Shown: positions 8,266 to 15,696 of the stretch, piece after piece
Position numbering within the stretch: the first letter of the stretch is position 1
Layout: every line of letters begins with the position of its first letter
DNA from: Thermoproteota archaeon
Lineage (GTDB): Archaea > Korarchaeota > Korarchaeia > Korarchaeales > Korarchaeaceae
Direction of reading: 5' to 3'
Assembly (NCBI GenBank): GCA_027491785.1
Contig: JAOZGJ010000101.1
Location: 1-64,000, forward strand
Length of the DNA: 64,000 bases
Made by a program: the position numbers and the translations under genes
Notes under the pieces: model-generated
Database searches by the model: none
Told to the model about the DNA's origin: nothing
Seen by the model: the letters and a program-made list of their open reading frames with translations, nothing else

Positions 8266-8949
8266 ATGCTTTACCTTCTCTTTGATTTTTGGAGAACTAT
8301 AGTAGATCCTCCAGATCTAGATTATTACTATAGATACAGAGTTGATAAGCTACTCGAGGTAAGTGGAAAGAGCGACAACTCTTCCGTGGATGAACTGCTA
8401 CCTATATATAAAAGGATATTGGATCTCTTTGATTCCAAAAGGAAAGCCAGTAGTATAGAAATTCCAGCTAGATTAGAGGTCTTAACTTTTCTCAGTCATA
8501 TAGGAATTGAAAGGCTTAGAGAAGAGCACATGAAGGCCTATGCTGCCCCTATGGTGGACCTGACAACGCTTAAACCTGGAGCCAAGCAAGTCCTCGAATA
8601 CCTTTCCAAGCGGGATTTCAATATGGCAATAGTTTCTAACACACCTTACCACGATATGGTGGTAGAGAAGTTAAGAAAGGAAGGCGTGCTCCAATTCTTC
8701 GACTCCGTCATATCTTCGCACAGAGTGGGGGTTAGGAAACCTCGGCAATTGATATTCGAATATGCATTAGAATCAATAGGAGGTAGCGTTAACAAGGCTG
8801 TTATGATAGGAGATTCACCCTACGAGGATATAATGGGCGCTAAGCGTTTAGGCATCAGAACCATATGGATGTTCAGAGAAGGATTTGATGTACCTCCATC
8901 AGATGGTATGATTAAGAGCTTGAGGGAATTACCTAGGATATTAGGGTGA
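8266..8949 (+). CDS. HAD-superfamily hydrolase
   Basis: This 227-residue HAD hydrolase is probably a phosphatase of the subfamily I type with an alpha-helical cap. The motif I region is LLFDFWRTIVD, where the second Asp of the usual DxD is Trp (DFW), a substitution seen in HAD members that are not ordinary phosphatases. Motif II is VSNTPYHD, the motif III lysine is in GVRKPRQ and motif IV is IGDSPYEDI. I chose ATG 8266 because the family normally begins just before motif I; an in-frame ATG at 8203 would add 21 unconserved residues. It stands 4 nt before the Trm112 gene. Confidence 0.82.
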   Translation: MLYLLFDFWRTIVDPPDLDYYYRYRVDKLLEVSGKSDNSSVDELLPIYKRILDLFDSKRKASSIEIPARLEVLTFLSHIGIERLREEHMKAYAAPMVDLTTLKPGAKQVLEYLSKRDFNMAIVSNTPYHDMVVEKLRKEGVLQFFDSVISSHRVGVRKPRQLIFEYALESIGGSVNKAVMIGDSPYEDIMGAKRLGIRTIWMFREGFDVPPSDGMIKSLRELPRILG

Positions 8950-8953
8950 TCTC

Positions 8954-9247
8954 TTGAGGAGGAGGCTACTGGATCTATTGGCCTGTCCGTCCTGCCATCA
9001 CTTTCCTCTAAAGCTGGTGGTAGAAACTGAAGAAGAAGTGGAAGGTCTACCTTCTATACCCGAGAAACCTTTATGCGAGAAATGGTGCGCTTACGCTGAG
9101 TCCAAGCCGAAAGATCCTGCTCTCTGCTTTGAATGCATGAAGAAAGACATAATATCAGGTAAGTTAATCTGCGAGAATTGCGGAGCAGAGTACATGATAG
9201 AGGCAGGAGTTCCGAGAATGCTGAAACCAGGCGTTGACAAATCGTAA
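8954..9247 (+). CDS. Trm112-family methyltransferase activator
   Basis: This 97-residue protein resembles Trm112/DUF343, small zinc proteins that stabilise and activate rRNA, tRNA and translation-factor methyltransferases. The characteristic opening MRRRLLDLLACPSCHHFPL and the closing LICENCGAEYMIEAGVPRML form the zinc knuckle. Between them is an insertion of about 45 residues with four more cysteines (CEKWC...CFEC), which may hold a second zinc. The TTG start follows GGTGATC. The gene is 4 nt after the HAD gene and probably co-transcribed. Confidence 0.85.
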   Translation: MRRRLLDLLACPSCHHFPLKLVVETEEEVEGLPSIPEKPLCEKWCAYAESKPKDPALCFECMKKDIISGKLICENCGAEYMIEAGVPRMLKPGVDKS

Positions 9248-9280
9248 TAACTACTCGCTCAATATCAGGGCGGTGGGAAG

Positions 9281-9796
9281 GTGCCTAAGATAGTTATAGT
9301 TAAGGGGGATATTACCGAGATGGAGGTGGATGCTATAGTTAACCCGGCAAATACCCACCTCTTGATGGGAGGTGGGGTAGCTGGAGCTATAAGGAGGAAA
9401 GGTGGTGAGGACATACAGAGAGAGGCCCTTAGAAAGTCGCCTATCAATATAGGAGAAGCAGTAGAGACGACAGCTGGGAATCTCAAGGCTAAATATGTGA
9501 TACACGCTCCAACTGTTAGATCTCCTGGAGGCAGGAGCAATCCCGAGTTTGTGAGAAAGGCTGTAAGAGCGGCAATAAGGAAGGCCGAGGAATTGGGACT
9601 TAGGAGTATAGCCTTCCCGGCCATGGGGGCTGGTATAGGCGGCGTACCTGTAGATATAGCAGTTAAAATAACTTTAGAGGAAGCATTAATGTCCAATCTC
9701 GATAAAGTCATACTGGTAGCTTGGAGCGATGAGGATTTCAGGATATTCCGGCATGTGACCTCCAAGATAGGTGTAAGAGCTTATATAGAGAAATAG
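9281..9796 (+). CDS. macro-domain (ADP-ribose-binding) protein
   Basis: A single-domain macro protein of 171 residues. Visible hallmarks are GDITEMEVDAIVNPANT and GGGVAGAIRRKGG in the ADP-ribose loop, then FPAMGAGIGGVP forming the phosphate-binding loop. Family members bind or hydrolyse ADP-ribose derivatives such as ADP-ribose 1-phosphate or O-acetyl-ADP-ribose, and a few remove ADP-ribose from macromolecules. The GTG start follows GGTGGGAAGG. It is the last protein gene before tRNA-Tyr. Confidence 0.92.
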   Translation: MPKIVIVKGDITEMEVDAIVNPANTHLLMGGGVAGAIRRKGGEDIQREALRKSPINIGEAVETTAGNLKAKYVIHAPTVRSPGGRSNPEFVRKAVRAAIRKAEELGLRSIAFPAMGAGIGGVPVDIAVKITLEEALMSNLDKVILVAWSDEDFRIFRHVTSKIGVRAYIEK

Positions 9797-9834
9797 GTTT
9801 CTCTTGAGCCATGCATCGAGATATGAGATAAAAA

Positions 9835-9842
9835 TTAATATA
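9835..9842 (+). promoter_or_regulatory. TATA box of tRNA-Tyr
   Basis: TTAATATA is centred about 28 nt before the first base of tRNA-Tyr, the normal archaeal distance for TBP-directed transcription of a mature-5'-end-proximal tRNA transcript. Confidence 0.55.
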
Positions 9843-9866
9843 GGGAGCTACTATCTACCTAGATGG

Positions 9867-9986
9867 CGGGGCGTAGCTCAGCCTGGCAGAGCGGCCGGCT
9901 GTAGAGGGCGCCGGGTGGCGCTCCGTCAGCGGCCCGTTCTCACAGATACCGGCAGGCCGGGGGTTCAAGTCCCCCCGCCCCGACCA
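9867..9986 (+). tRNA. tRNA-Tyr (GUA) with intron
   Basis: The acceptor stem CGGGGCG (9867-9873) pairs with CGCCCCG (9976-9982), followed by discriminator A and an encoded CCA. The D stem is GCTC/GAGC, the anticodon stem GCCGG/CCGGC, the anticodon GTA (9901-9903) and the T arm GGGGG-TTCAAGT-CCCCC. The C1:G72 pair is the archaeal tRNA-Tyr identity element. A 43-nt intron (9905-9947) sits after position 37. CTGT (9899-9902) pairs with ACAG (9942-9945) as the 4-bp central helix between 3-nt bulges AGA and ATA, a canonical bulge-helix-bulge cut after the second bulge base. Confidence 0.96.
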
Positions 9987-10345
9987 CTATATACCCTCTT
10001 CAATATGTAACTCCCGAGTAATGTCCTCTCCAAGTCTCTAGCTAGAATCTCATTGGATGCCTCCTCTAATGTCCTAAGATCCATGAGCTTGACCACCCTA
10101 TATACTAGCCTCCTCAGGGAGTCGTGCTCATCGCATATATGAAACAGGTCCTCATCAGCGAGCATGATCCCCCTTTGAATGAGCGAGTAAACTGCTATTT
10201 TTAGTCTATCATCGAATATTAGCTCAGAAATTTCTGAATATCTATCTTTCAATTCAGAGAAAGCGTTAGATATATCATCATCCGTTGGATTTCCTCCCTC
10301 CTTCAACTTACTCAGTACTTCCTCAAGCTTACCTCTTTGATGCAT
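9965..10345 (-). CDS. hypothetical helical protein
   Basis: I do not recognise this 126-residue, Lys/Glu/Asp-rich, probably all-helical protein; there are no membrane segments or catalytic motifs. The ATG at 10345 lies about 30 nt from ATATATTT (10372-10379 read on this strand), consistent with leaderless transcription, which supports the gene being expressed. Its stop codon lies inside tRNA-Tyr on the opposite strand, a 22-nt overlap. The last residues (SGRGGGT) are encoded by the tRNA T-arm and acceptor and so are unlikely to be conserved. Confidence 0.55.
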   Translation of the reverse strand: MHQRGKLEEVLSKLKEGGNPTDDDISNAFSELKDRYSEISELIFDDRLKIAVYSLIQRGIMLADEDLFHICDEHDSLRRLVYRVVKLMDLRTLEEASNEILARDLERTLLGSYILKRVYSGRGGGT

Positions 10346-10371
10346 CACTAAAATTGCATAAGTAAGAGGTA

Positions 10372-10379
10372 AAATATAT
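10372..10379. promoter_or_regulatory. TATA-like box between divergent units
   Basis: AAATATAT is centred 27-30 nt from the start of the minus-strand hypothetical gene and about 30 nt before the possible C/D RNA on the plus strand. It could serve either direction. Confidence 0.4.
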
Positions 10380-10405
10380 CTAGTCTAGTAAGCTAATCCT
10401 AACTA

Positions 10406-10472
10406 GGGATGAAGAGCGGTCGGCTTCCTTAACTTGAGCATCAGCGATGATGACGTGGTCCTCCCCCGACCC
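10406..10472 (+). ncRNA. possible C/D box guide RNA (weak)
   Basis: The layout is GGG, then ATGAAGA (10409-10415), a long middle part, a perfect C-type box ATGATGA (10447-10453), a 12-nt spacer CGTGGTCCTCCC, CCGA (10466-10469) and CCC. The GGG/CCC ends could form a terminal stem, and the 12-nt spacer matches the better candidate at 21463. Against it: the D box is CCGA rather than CTGA, there is no clear D' box, and the middle region is too long. The rest of the 170-nt gap holds nothing else I recognise. Confidence 0.25.
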
Positions 10473-10522
10473 AACCTTATCTTCCTCAATCCTTATAGTA
10501 ATCTGCATCCCTAAGATTCTCA

Positions 10523-11206
10523 ATGAACCTGAAAGTTCTTACCTTACTCTTCCTCTCATTGCTTATCGCTATATCTTCCTTAGTCTACTGGCGTCCCAGC
10601 ATCATAGAATATGAATGGTTTTTGATCTTGGTTATATGGGTTATCTTTGTAATTTTCATTCTATCTAAATGGGTTGCCGAGAAACAGAACTTATACGTTG
10701 CTAGGAAAACTATTCATATATTAGCTGGGGGCTTGGTAGCTTTTCTCTCCCCTTACATATTCAAATCACCAGCAATCCCATTGATCGGAGGCGTAGGTAT
10801 GCTTGCCTTGACCCTACTTCCCCGGCTCAAGGGAGAGAGGATGGATTGGTTTCAGGTGGAGGAGAACTTGGGGGAGGTATGGTTTTGCATAACCTGGACT
10901 GTAGTGATAGTGGGACTATGGTATATCGATTTGAGGGCCGGGATAGCTGCTGCCCTCTTCATGTCGGTTGGCGATGGCATTACGGGGATAGTTAGGAACA
11001 AGGTATATAGGAGATGGACTAAAGGCTTGGCAGGAAGCATCGCCATGCTCTTAGTAACCCTCCTTATAGGGTGGTATTATAAGGGAATCTCTGGTATAAT
11101 AGGAGCGTTAGCAGCGACTTTGGTGGAGAAATGGCCCAAGATAGACGACAATATAACAGTTCCCTTGATATCAGCAATGATCATGGTTCTAATACCGGGT
11201 GGTTGA
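10523..11206 (+). CDS. dolichol/phytol kinase-like CTP-dependent membrane enzyme (first copy)
   Basis: This 227-residue protein with about seven membrane segments belongs to the CTP-transferring kinase family that includes dolichol kinase (SEC59), DGK1 and phytol kinase. Family motifs are visible: ARKTIHILAGG at about residue 63, SVGDGITGIV at about 151, the KGLAGSIAM loop and a C-terminal EKWPKIDDNITVPL. It probably phosphorylates a polyprenol-type lipid. It is followed by a second member of the same family with no spacer, a tandem pair that may work together. Confidence 0.75.
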   Translation: MNLKVLTLLFLSLLIAISSLVYWRPSIIEYEWFLILVIWVIFVIFILSKWVAEKQNLYVARKTIHILAGGLVAFLSPYIFKSPAIPLIGGVGMLALTLLPRLKGERMDWFQVEENLGEVWFCITWTVVIVGLWYIDLRAGIAAALFMSVGDGITGIVRNKVYRRWTKGLAGSIAMLLVTLLIGWYYKGISGIIGALAATLVEKWPKIDDNITVPLISAMIMVLIPGG

Positions 11207-11207
11207 A

Positions 11208-11840
11208 TTGAGAATCAATGAGATATTGAGGAAGCTCATACATATAGCGTTCTCTTCCGTTTTACTGATTCCTCTCTTTTTCTCTTCTATAATAGATCCA
11301 GCGATAACGTATGCTGCCGCCCTCGCTTTAGGAGGATGGATCTATTCCATGCAGGTTAAGGGTCCCCCTCAATGGCTCAAGGCTAGTATGCAGATCCCTC
11401 AGCCAAGGGGTATGGAGGTAGTTCTAGACTCATTCAATCATCTCGTCCATCTGGTTGAGAGAGACTATGAAAGGAGAGCTGGATGGCTAGGCGCTTTATC
11501 CGGATTAATAGGTGTAACCTCGACGTATTTTCTGTTTGGATTACTGGCTTTTTATGGGATACTAGCTCTAATTCTAACTGACGGCATTTCCTCCATAGTT
11601 GGAATACTCTTAGGTAAGGTTAGGATCCCTTTATCAGATGGAACAGTTGAAGGAACCCTTGCAGGCTTCCTCTCCTACTGCGGAGTCCTTGTATACCTGA
11701 CGGGCAGTCTCCAGTTGGCCATCTTGATAGCTACTACATCGTCTATAGCAGAGCTCTACGGTGGAGAGGATAACATATCTGTTCCGATAGTCTCTACACT
11801 AGTCGCCTTTCTCCTAGGCGCCCCTGTTCTCCTTTCGTAG
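11208..11840 (+). CDS. dolichol/phytol kinase-like membrane protein (second copy)
   Basis: This 210-residue membrane protein is of the same family as the gene before it: LRKLIHIAF near the start, LTDGISSIVGILLGK in the middle, DGTVEGTLAG as the phosphate loop and AELYGGEDNISVP at the end. The TTG at 11208 is preferred to the GTG at 11199 because GGGTGGT forms its ribosome-binding site. The two copies differ in length and loop residues, so they are not a recent duplication. They may be subunits of one enzyme or act on different lipids. Confidence 0.7.
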   Translation: MRINEILRKLIHIAFSSVLLIPLFFSSIIDPAITYAAALALGGWIYSMQVKGPPQWLKASMQIPQPRGMEVVLDSFNHLVHLVERDYERRAGWLGALSGLIGVTSTYFLFGLLAFYGILALILTDGISSIVGILLGKVRIPLSDGTVEGTLAGFLSYCGVLVYLTGSLQLAILIATTSSIAELYGGEDNISVPIVSTLVAFLLGAPVLLS

Positions 11841-11947
11841 AGCGGCTAGCAACTAGCATATCTAGGGATTTATGATCGGTTGGGCCTAAATATCCTAACA
11901 TATCTTTATGTAATTTAAGCGAGGACATAGGCCGAAAGGTGCATGAC

Positions 11948-13078
11948 ATGATACCTATAGCTAGGCCCTGCTTAGGTGAGGATGAGATAAGAGAGGTAAG
12001 GAGAGTACTAGAGTCAGGCATGATTGCCCAAGGCGAATTAGTAAGGAAATTCGAGGAAGAATTTGCCTCCTATGTGGGAAGCAAGTATGCTATAGCGGTA
12101 TCTAGTGGAACTGCAGCCCTTCACGTTGCCCTAATATCTTTAGGTGTAGGTCCTAGAGACGAAGTTGCAGTCCCAAGCTATACCTTCTATTCCACGGCAT
12201 CATCGGTGATCCTATCTGGAGCTAGACCTGTTTTCATTGATGTTGATATTAGAACAGGCACGATGGATCCAAGGGATTTAGCTAGTAAGATTAATGAAAG
12301 GGTGAGGGCGGTAATTCCTGTGCACATACATGGTCATCCAGCAGATCTAGATTCCATTAGAGAGGTAATAGGAGAGAAGGAGATATATGTACTAGAGGAC
12401 TCCGCTCAGGCTCATGGCGCTCTCTATAAGGGATCTAAGGTGGGGAGTCTAGGAGAAGCTGGAGCTTTCAGCTTTTACCCAACGAAGAACATGACCACTG
12501 GGGAAGGAGGAATAATAACTACTGATGATGAATATGTATACGAGCGAGCGAGAGCTATAAGGGATCAGGGACAGGTCTCAAAGTACGAGCATTACTACAT
12601 AGGGTTCAATTATAGAATGACCGAGATAAATGCCGCTATAGGGATCGTGCAACTGAGAAAGCTGGATAAATTCAATGCCAGAAGGAAAGAAATTGCTTCC
12701 ATATACACGCAGGAGCTCTCTGGACTGGTTGATACGCCCTTCGTAGCCGAATGGGCCGATCCCGTATGGCACCTCTATCCTGTGAGGGTAAGGGAGAAGA
12801 GGGATGAGGCGGTAAATAGACTTAGAGAGCTTGGTATTTTAGCTAGACCTGCATACCCGATGCCTCTTCAAAAGCAACCCGTGATGTCTAAACTAGCAAA
12901 TAGGGAGTACAATTACCTCCACGTACTCTTCGAGGGATTAGATTATTCAGAAATCGAGACACCTAATGCCGAGAAACTGACAAAGGAGCTGTTATACCTC
13001 CCTATATATTCATGTATGAAAGATGAGGAAGTGGAGGAGGTAGTGGAGAAGGCGAGGAATGTGTTTAAGTCCCTTTAA
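11948..13078 (+). CDS. DegT/DnrJ/EryC1/StrS-type PLP aminotransferase
   Basis: This 376-residue pyridoxal-phosphate enzyme aminates a keto-sugar nucleotide, probably for surface glycans. The typical opening is IARPCLGEDEI; the cofactor region includes SSGTAALHVAL, EDSAQAHGA and the Schiff-base lysine in FYPTKNMTTGEGG, followed by RDQGQ and GFNYRMTEINAAIG. The ATG at 11948 follows AAGGTG and fits family N-termini better than the GTG at 11939. The end overlaps the convergent pyrG by 14 nt. No other sugar-nucleotide gene is adjacent; a UDP-sugar dehydrogenase lies 26 kb away. Confidence 0.9.
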   Translation: MIPIARPCLGEDEIREVRRVLESGMIAQGELVRKFEEEFASYVGSKYAIAVSSGTAALHVALISLGVGPRDEVAVPSYTFYSTASSVILSGARPVFIDVDIRTGTMDPRDLASKINERVRAVIPVHIHGHPADLDSIREVIGEKEIYVLEDSAQAHGALYKGSKVGSLGEAGAFSFYPTKNMTTGEGGIITTDDEYVYERARAIRDQGQVSKYEHYYIGFNYRMTEINAAIGIVQLRKLDKFNARRKEIASIYTQELSGLVDTPFVAEWADPVWHLYPVRVREKRDEAVNRLRELGILARPAYPMPLQKQPVMSKLANREYNYLHVLFEGLDYSEIETPNAEKLTKELLYLPIYSCMKDEEVEEVVEKARNVFKSL

Positions 13079-14693
13079 CTGCCTCAATAAATGAGAGGTA
13101 TACCGGGCTTGGATTTCCTGGCCTAGATTTGAACTCTGGATGAAATTGAACCCCGACAAAGTAGGGATGGCCTTCCACCTCGAAAGCATTGATAATCCTA
13201 CCGGTAACGTCAATTGCTGCTATTTTATATCCTCTCTCAGACATTCTCTCCGCATATTCCCTGATTATATGATATCGATGCCTGAATCTCTCAACAACTC
13301 TCTCCCTGCCGTAAGCCTTGCGAAGAGTCCCTTCTAGAAGTAGAACCTCATGTCCTCCAAGTCTCATGGTCCCTCCTATCTCATCTACTTGTTTCTGTTC
13401 AGGTAGAAGGTCAACAACGGGCCAAGGGGTGGTTGGATCTATCTCCGTTGAGTTTGCCCTAGCCCATCCCATGAACTCCCTTGCAAATGCGACTGTAGCT
13501 AGTTGAGCGCCGAAACATATACCTAGGAAAGGTTTCTTCTGCTTTAATGCCCACGTGGCTGCAGATATCATCCCTTCTGTTCCTCTGGAACCAAAACCAG
13601 GTGTTAGTAAGATTCCATCAGATTCTTTAAGCTTATCCCATCCATTTCCCTTCTCTAAACCTTCTGAATCTACAGGAACTATCTGAGGCCTTATTCCTGC
13701 TTCAGCTCCGGCATGTTTTATGGCTTCAACTATGGATATATAGACATCAGACATCCTCCAATATTTTCCTACCATTGCTATTTTTCTCGGTTTTCCTTCT
13801 CTAAACCTTCTTACTATCCCTTCCCATCCACTCATATCTGGTTTTCCCTTCAACCCAAGTTTTCTCTCGATTTTACTTCCTAAACCTTCTCTTTCAAGGT
13901 ATAATGGAAGACCATACACGATGTCTAGATCTGGATCCTCGAAAACAGCATCATATGGAACGCTTGCATATAAGGCGAGTTTTTTCTTCACCTTCTCGGG
14001 TAGAGGAGATGATGTTCTGGCTATAACGAAATCAGGTGGTAATCCAGCTGCTAGAACTTCTCTAAAGAATAGTTGTGCAGGCTTGGTCTTAAACTCACCA
14101 AGGGTCTCTACGAAGGGAACATAGGTCACATGGATATGTACTGAGTTACCTGCTCCGACCTCTAACCTCATCTGTCTCAATGCTTCCACGAAGGCCATAG
14201 CCTCGTAATCACCAACAGTCCCTCCAAGCTCTACTATCATTATATCTGGATTTTCCCTCTCAGCTACAAGATATACCCTTTTCTTTATCTCTTCTGTGAC
14301 GTGAGGGATTAGCCTTATCGTCTGCCCTAGATAGACGCCCTTTCTCTCGCCTAGTATGACACTAAGCATTATCTGACCGCTAGTTATGTTGTTAGAGGGA
14401 TGCATGTTTATGCCCAGAAATCTCTCATAATGGCCGAAATCTTCATCTATCTCAGCTATATTAAATTCCACACCCTTACCTGGACGAAAATGCCATACTT
14501 CCTCTGTTACAAAGACTTCACCATGCTCAACCGGGTTAAGCGTACCTGGATCTGGATTTAGGTAAGGATCTATCTTTATCATTGAAATGGAGAATCCTCT
14601 CGATTGCATCAGTTTCCCAATGGAGGCCGCTATTACCCCCTTACCTAAACCACTAATTACTCCGCCTGTAACCAGAATTAACTTAAAGCTCAC
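13065..14693 (-). CDS. pyrG: CTP synthase
   Basis: Converts UTP, ATP and glutamine to CTP. The 542-residue protein has the full family layout: an N-terminal synthetase domain opening with LILVTGGVISGLGKG and containing KIDPYLNPDPGTLNP, and a C-terminal class I glutaminase domain with GICFGAQLATVAF (catalytic Cys) and FHPEF followed by a conserved tail. The GTG start is near a TATA-like TTTTTATG about 30 nt upstream, consistent with a short leader. It is a single gene between a convergent aminotransferase and an unrelated exported-protein gene. Confidence 0.97.
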   Translation of the reverse strand: MSFKLILVTGGVISGLGKGVIAASIGKLMQSRGFSISMIKIDPYLNPDPGTLNPVEHGEVFVTEEVWHFRPGKGVEFNIAEIDEDFGHYERFLGINMHPSNNITSGQIMLSVILGERKGVYLGQTIRLIPHVTEEIKKRVYLVAERENPDIMIVELGGTVGDYEAMAFVEALRQMRLEVGAGNSVHIHVTYVPFVETLGEFKTKPAQLFFREVLAAGLPPDFVIARTSSPLPEKVKKKLALYASVPYDAVFEDPDLDIVYGLPLYLEREGLGSKIERKLGLKGKPDMSGWEGIVRRFREGKPRKIAMVGKYWRMSDVYISIVEAIKHAGAEAGIRPQIVPVDSEGLEKGNGWDKLKESDGILLTPGFGSRGTEGMISAATWALKQKKPFLGICFGAQLATVAFAREFMGWARANSTEIDPTTPWPVVDLLPEQKQVDEIGGTMRLGGHEVLLLEGTLRKAYGRERVVERFRHRYHIIREYAERMSERGYKIAAIDVTGRIINAFEVEGHPYFVGVQFHPEFKSRPGNPSPVYLSFIEAVKGT

Positions 14694-14780
14694 GTATTAG
14701 CTCTTAGAGTAGGTCACATAAAAACTTGAGAACCACGGTGCCTACTGCGTATAATTACAGATTTTCACACTCAATCCGTT

Positions 14781-14802
14781 TTTCCTTCAATAAAAAAGGA
14801 AA
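14781..14802. terminator. short hairpin with T-tracts after exported-protein gene
   Basis: TTTCCTT (14781-14787) and AAGGAAA (14796-14802) form a 7-bp inverted repeat with T/A runs on both sides, directly after the stop codon of the minus-strand gene. It could be a terminator in that direction; the stem is weak. Confidence 0.3.
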
Positions 14803-15594
14803 TCATGGAAAACTCTTTGGCTGAACCGGAGGATTAAATACATTAGCTGAAACTGAATAAGAGATCGTTCTTGCTATTCCCTCATATCTGATAACATCCT
14901 TCCCATCGGAGGATTTCCATAGAGATAGGAAGTAACCCGGTATACCGTCTGATGTGATACATATTTCTATATATGCTAATCCCATTTTTTCACTTCCATG
15001 CACCATCATTTTCTCCTGCTTCTTTACGTAGTAACAGTAACAGGTTTTACCGGCATACTTCCTAGTACCGTTGTAAACGGGGCTTTTGAAGCCCTTGCCT
15101 TCTTTAACAGGATCGTTCACTTGAGGCTTATTTTCTCCCTGAGATGATGGGTACTGTCCCTCTTTGACCTTAAAACACTGCCAGTTTTGCTGAGCTTGCT
15201 TAAAGCAAATTATATAGCTGCTAGTGCCGTTCCTTATACTTATATATCGACCTTGAGGTGTGCTCAGATCGAATCTATTCCTCGTTCCCTTGACGTACAT
15301 GCTCGCAGTTCCCTCCTTCTTTAAGTTCTCATATAGATCATAAGTAACGGAAAACTCACCTTTCTTGAGGAATAGAGAGCTAAAGTTTGGGCCTTTCTCT
15401 GCACCAGTCTTCGTTTGAGTATTACCTCCGCCAGTTGATACTGCTGTAGTTGATGTACCTCCATGTCCGCTGCTGGATGTCACTGTCCCGAGCAGAGATG
15501 GAGCTACTCCTTTTGAAATTGCCATATACGCAGAACCGAGCACTATAACTACTATTATTACCACTCCAATGACTACGAGGCTATCTCTATTCAT
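14803..15594 (-). CDS. membrane-anchored exported protein
   Basis: I do not recognise this 263-residue protein. One N-terminal membrane segment (residues about 6-27, VVIGVVIIVVIVLG) is followed by a Ser/Thr/Gly-rich linker and a beta-rich external domain with six cysteines and several Asn-X-Ser/Thr glycosylation sites. The ATG at 15594 follows GGGTGATT; an in-frame ATG at 15618 lacks such a site. It lies 102 nt after cytochrome b on the same strand and could be part of that operon, but it has no CXXCH haem site or copper ligands, so a respiratory role is only a guess. Confidence 0.72.
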   Translation of the reverse strand: MNRDSLVVIGVVIIVVIVLGSAYMAISKGVAPSLLGTVTSSSGHGGTSTTAVSTGGGNTQTKTGAEKGPNFSSLFLKKGEFSVTYDLYENLKKEGTASMYVKGTRNRFDLSTPQGRYISIRNGTSSYIICFKQAQQNWQCFKVKEGQYPSSQGENKPQVNDPVKEGKGFKSPVYNGTRKYAGKTCYCYYVKKQEKMMVHGSEKMGLAYIEICITSDGIPGYFLSLWKSSDGKDVIRYEGIARTISYSVSANVFNPPVQPKSFP

Positions 15595-15696
15595 TGATAG
15601 AATCACCCTAATCAGCATAATAAGGATTTGTGATCGAAAGTCGAGGTTTTATCTATTGTTAGGTGAAGTTAAAAGGAAGATGAGAATAAGAAAAAA

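Noticed and set aside
9265-9765. Long open frame opposite the macro-domain gene
   Set aside because: Low-complexity Ser/Thr/Pro translation, no start signal, and the opposite strand encodes a clear macro domain.
9804-10010. Open frame running through tRNA-Tyr
   Set aside because: It covers the tRNA and its intron, so the apparent protein is an artefact.
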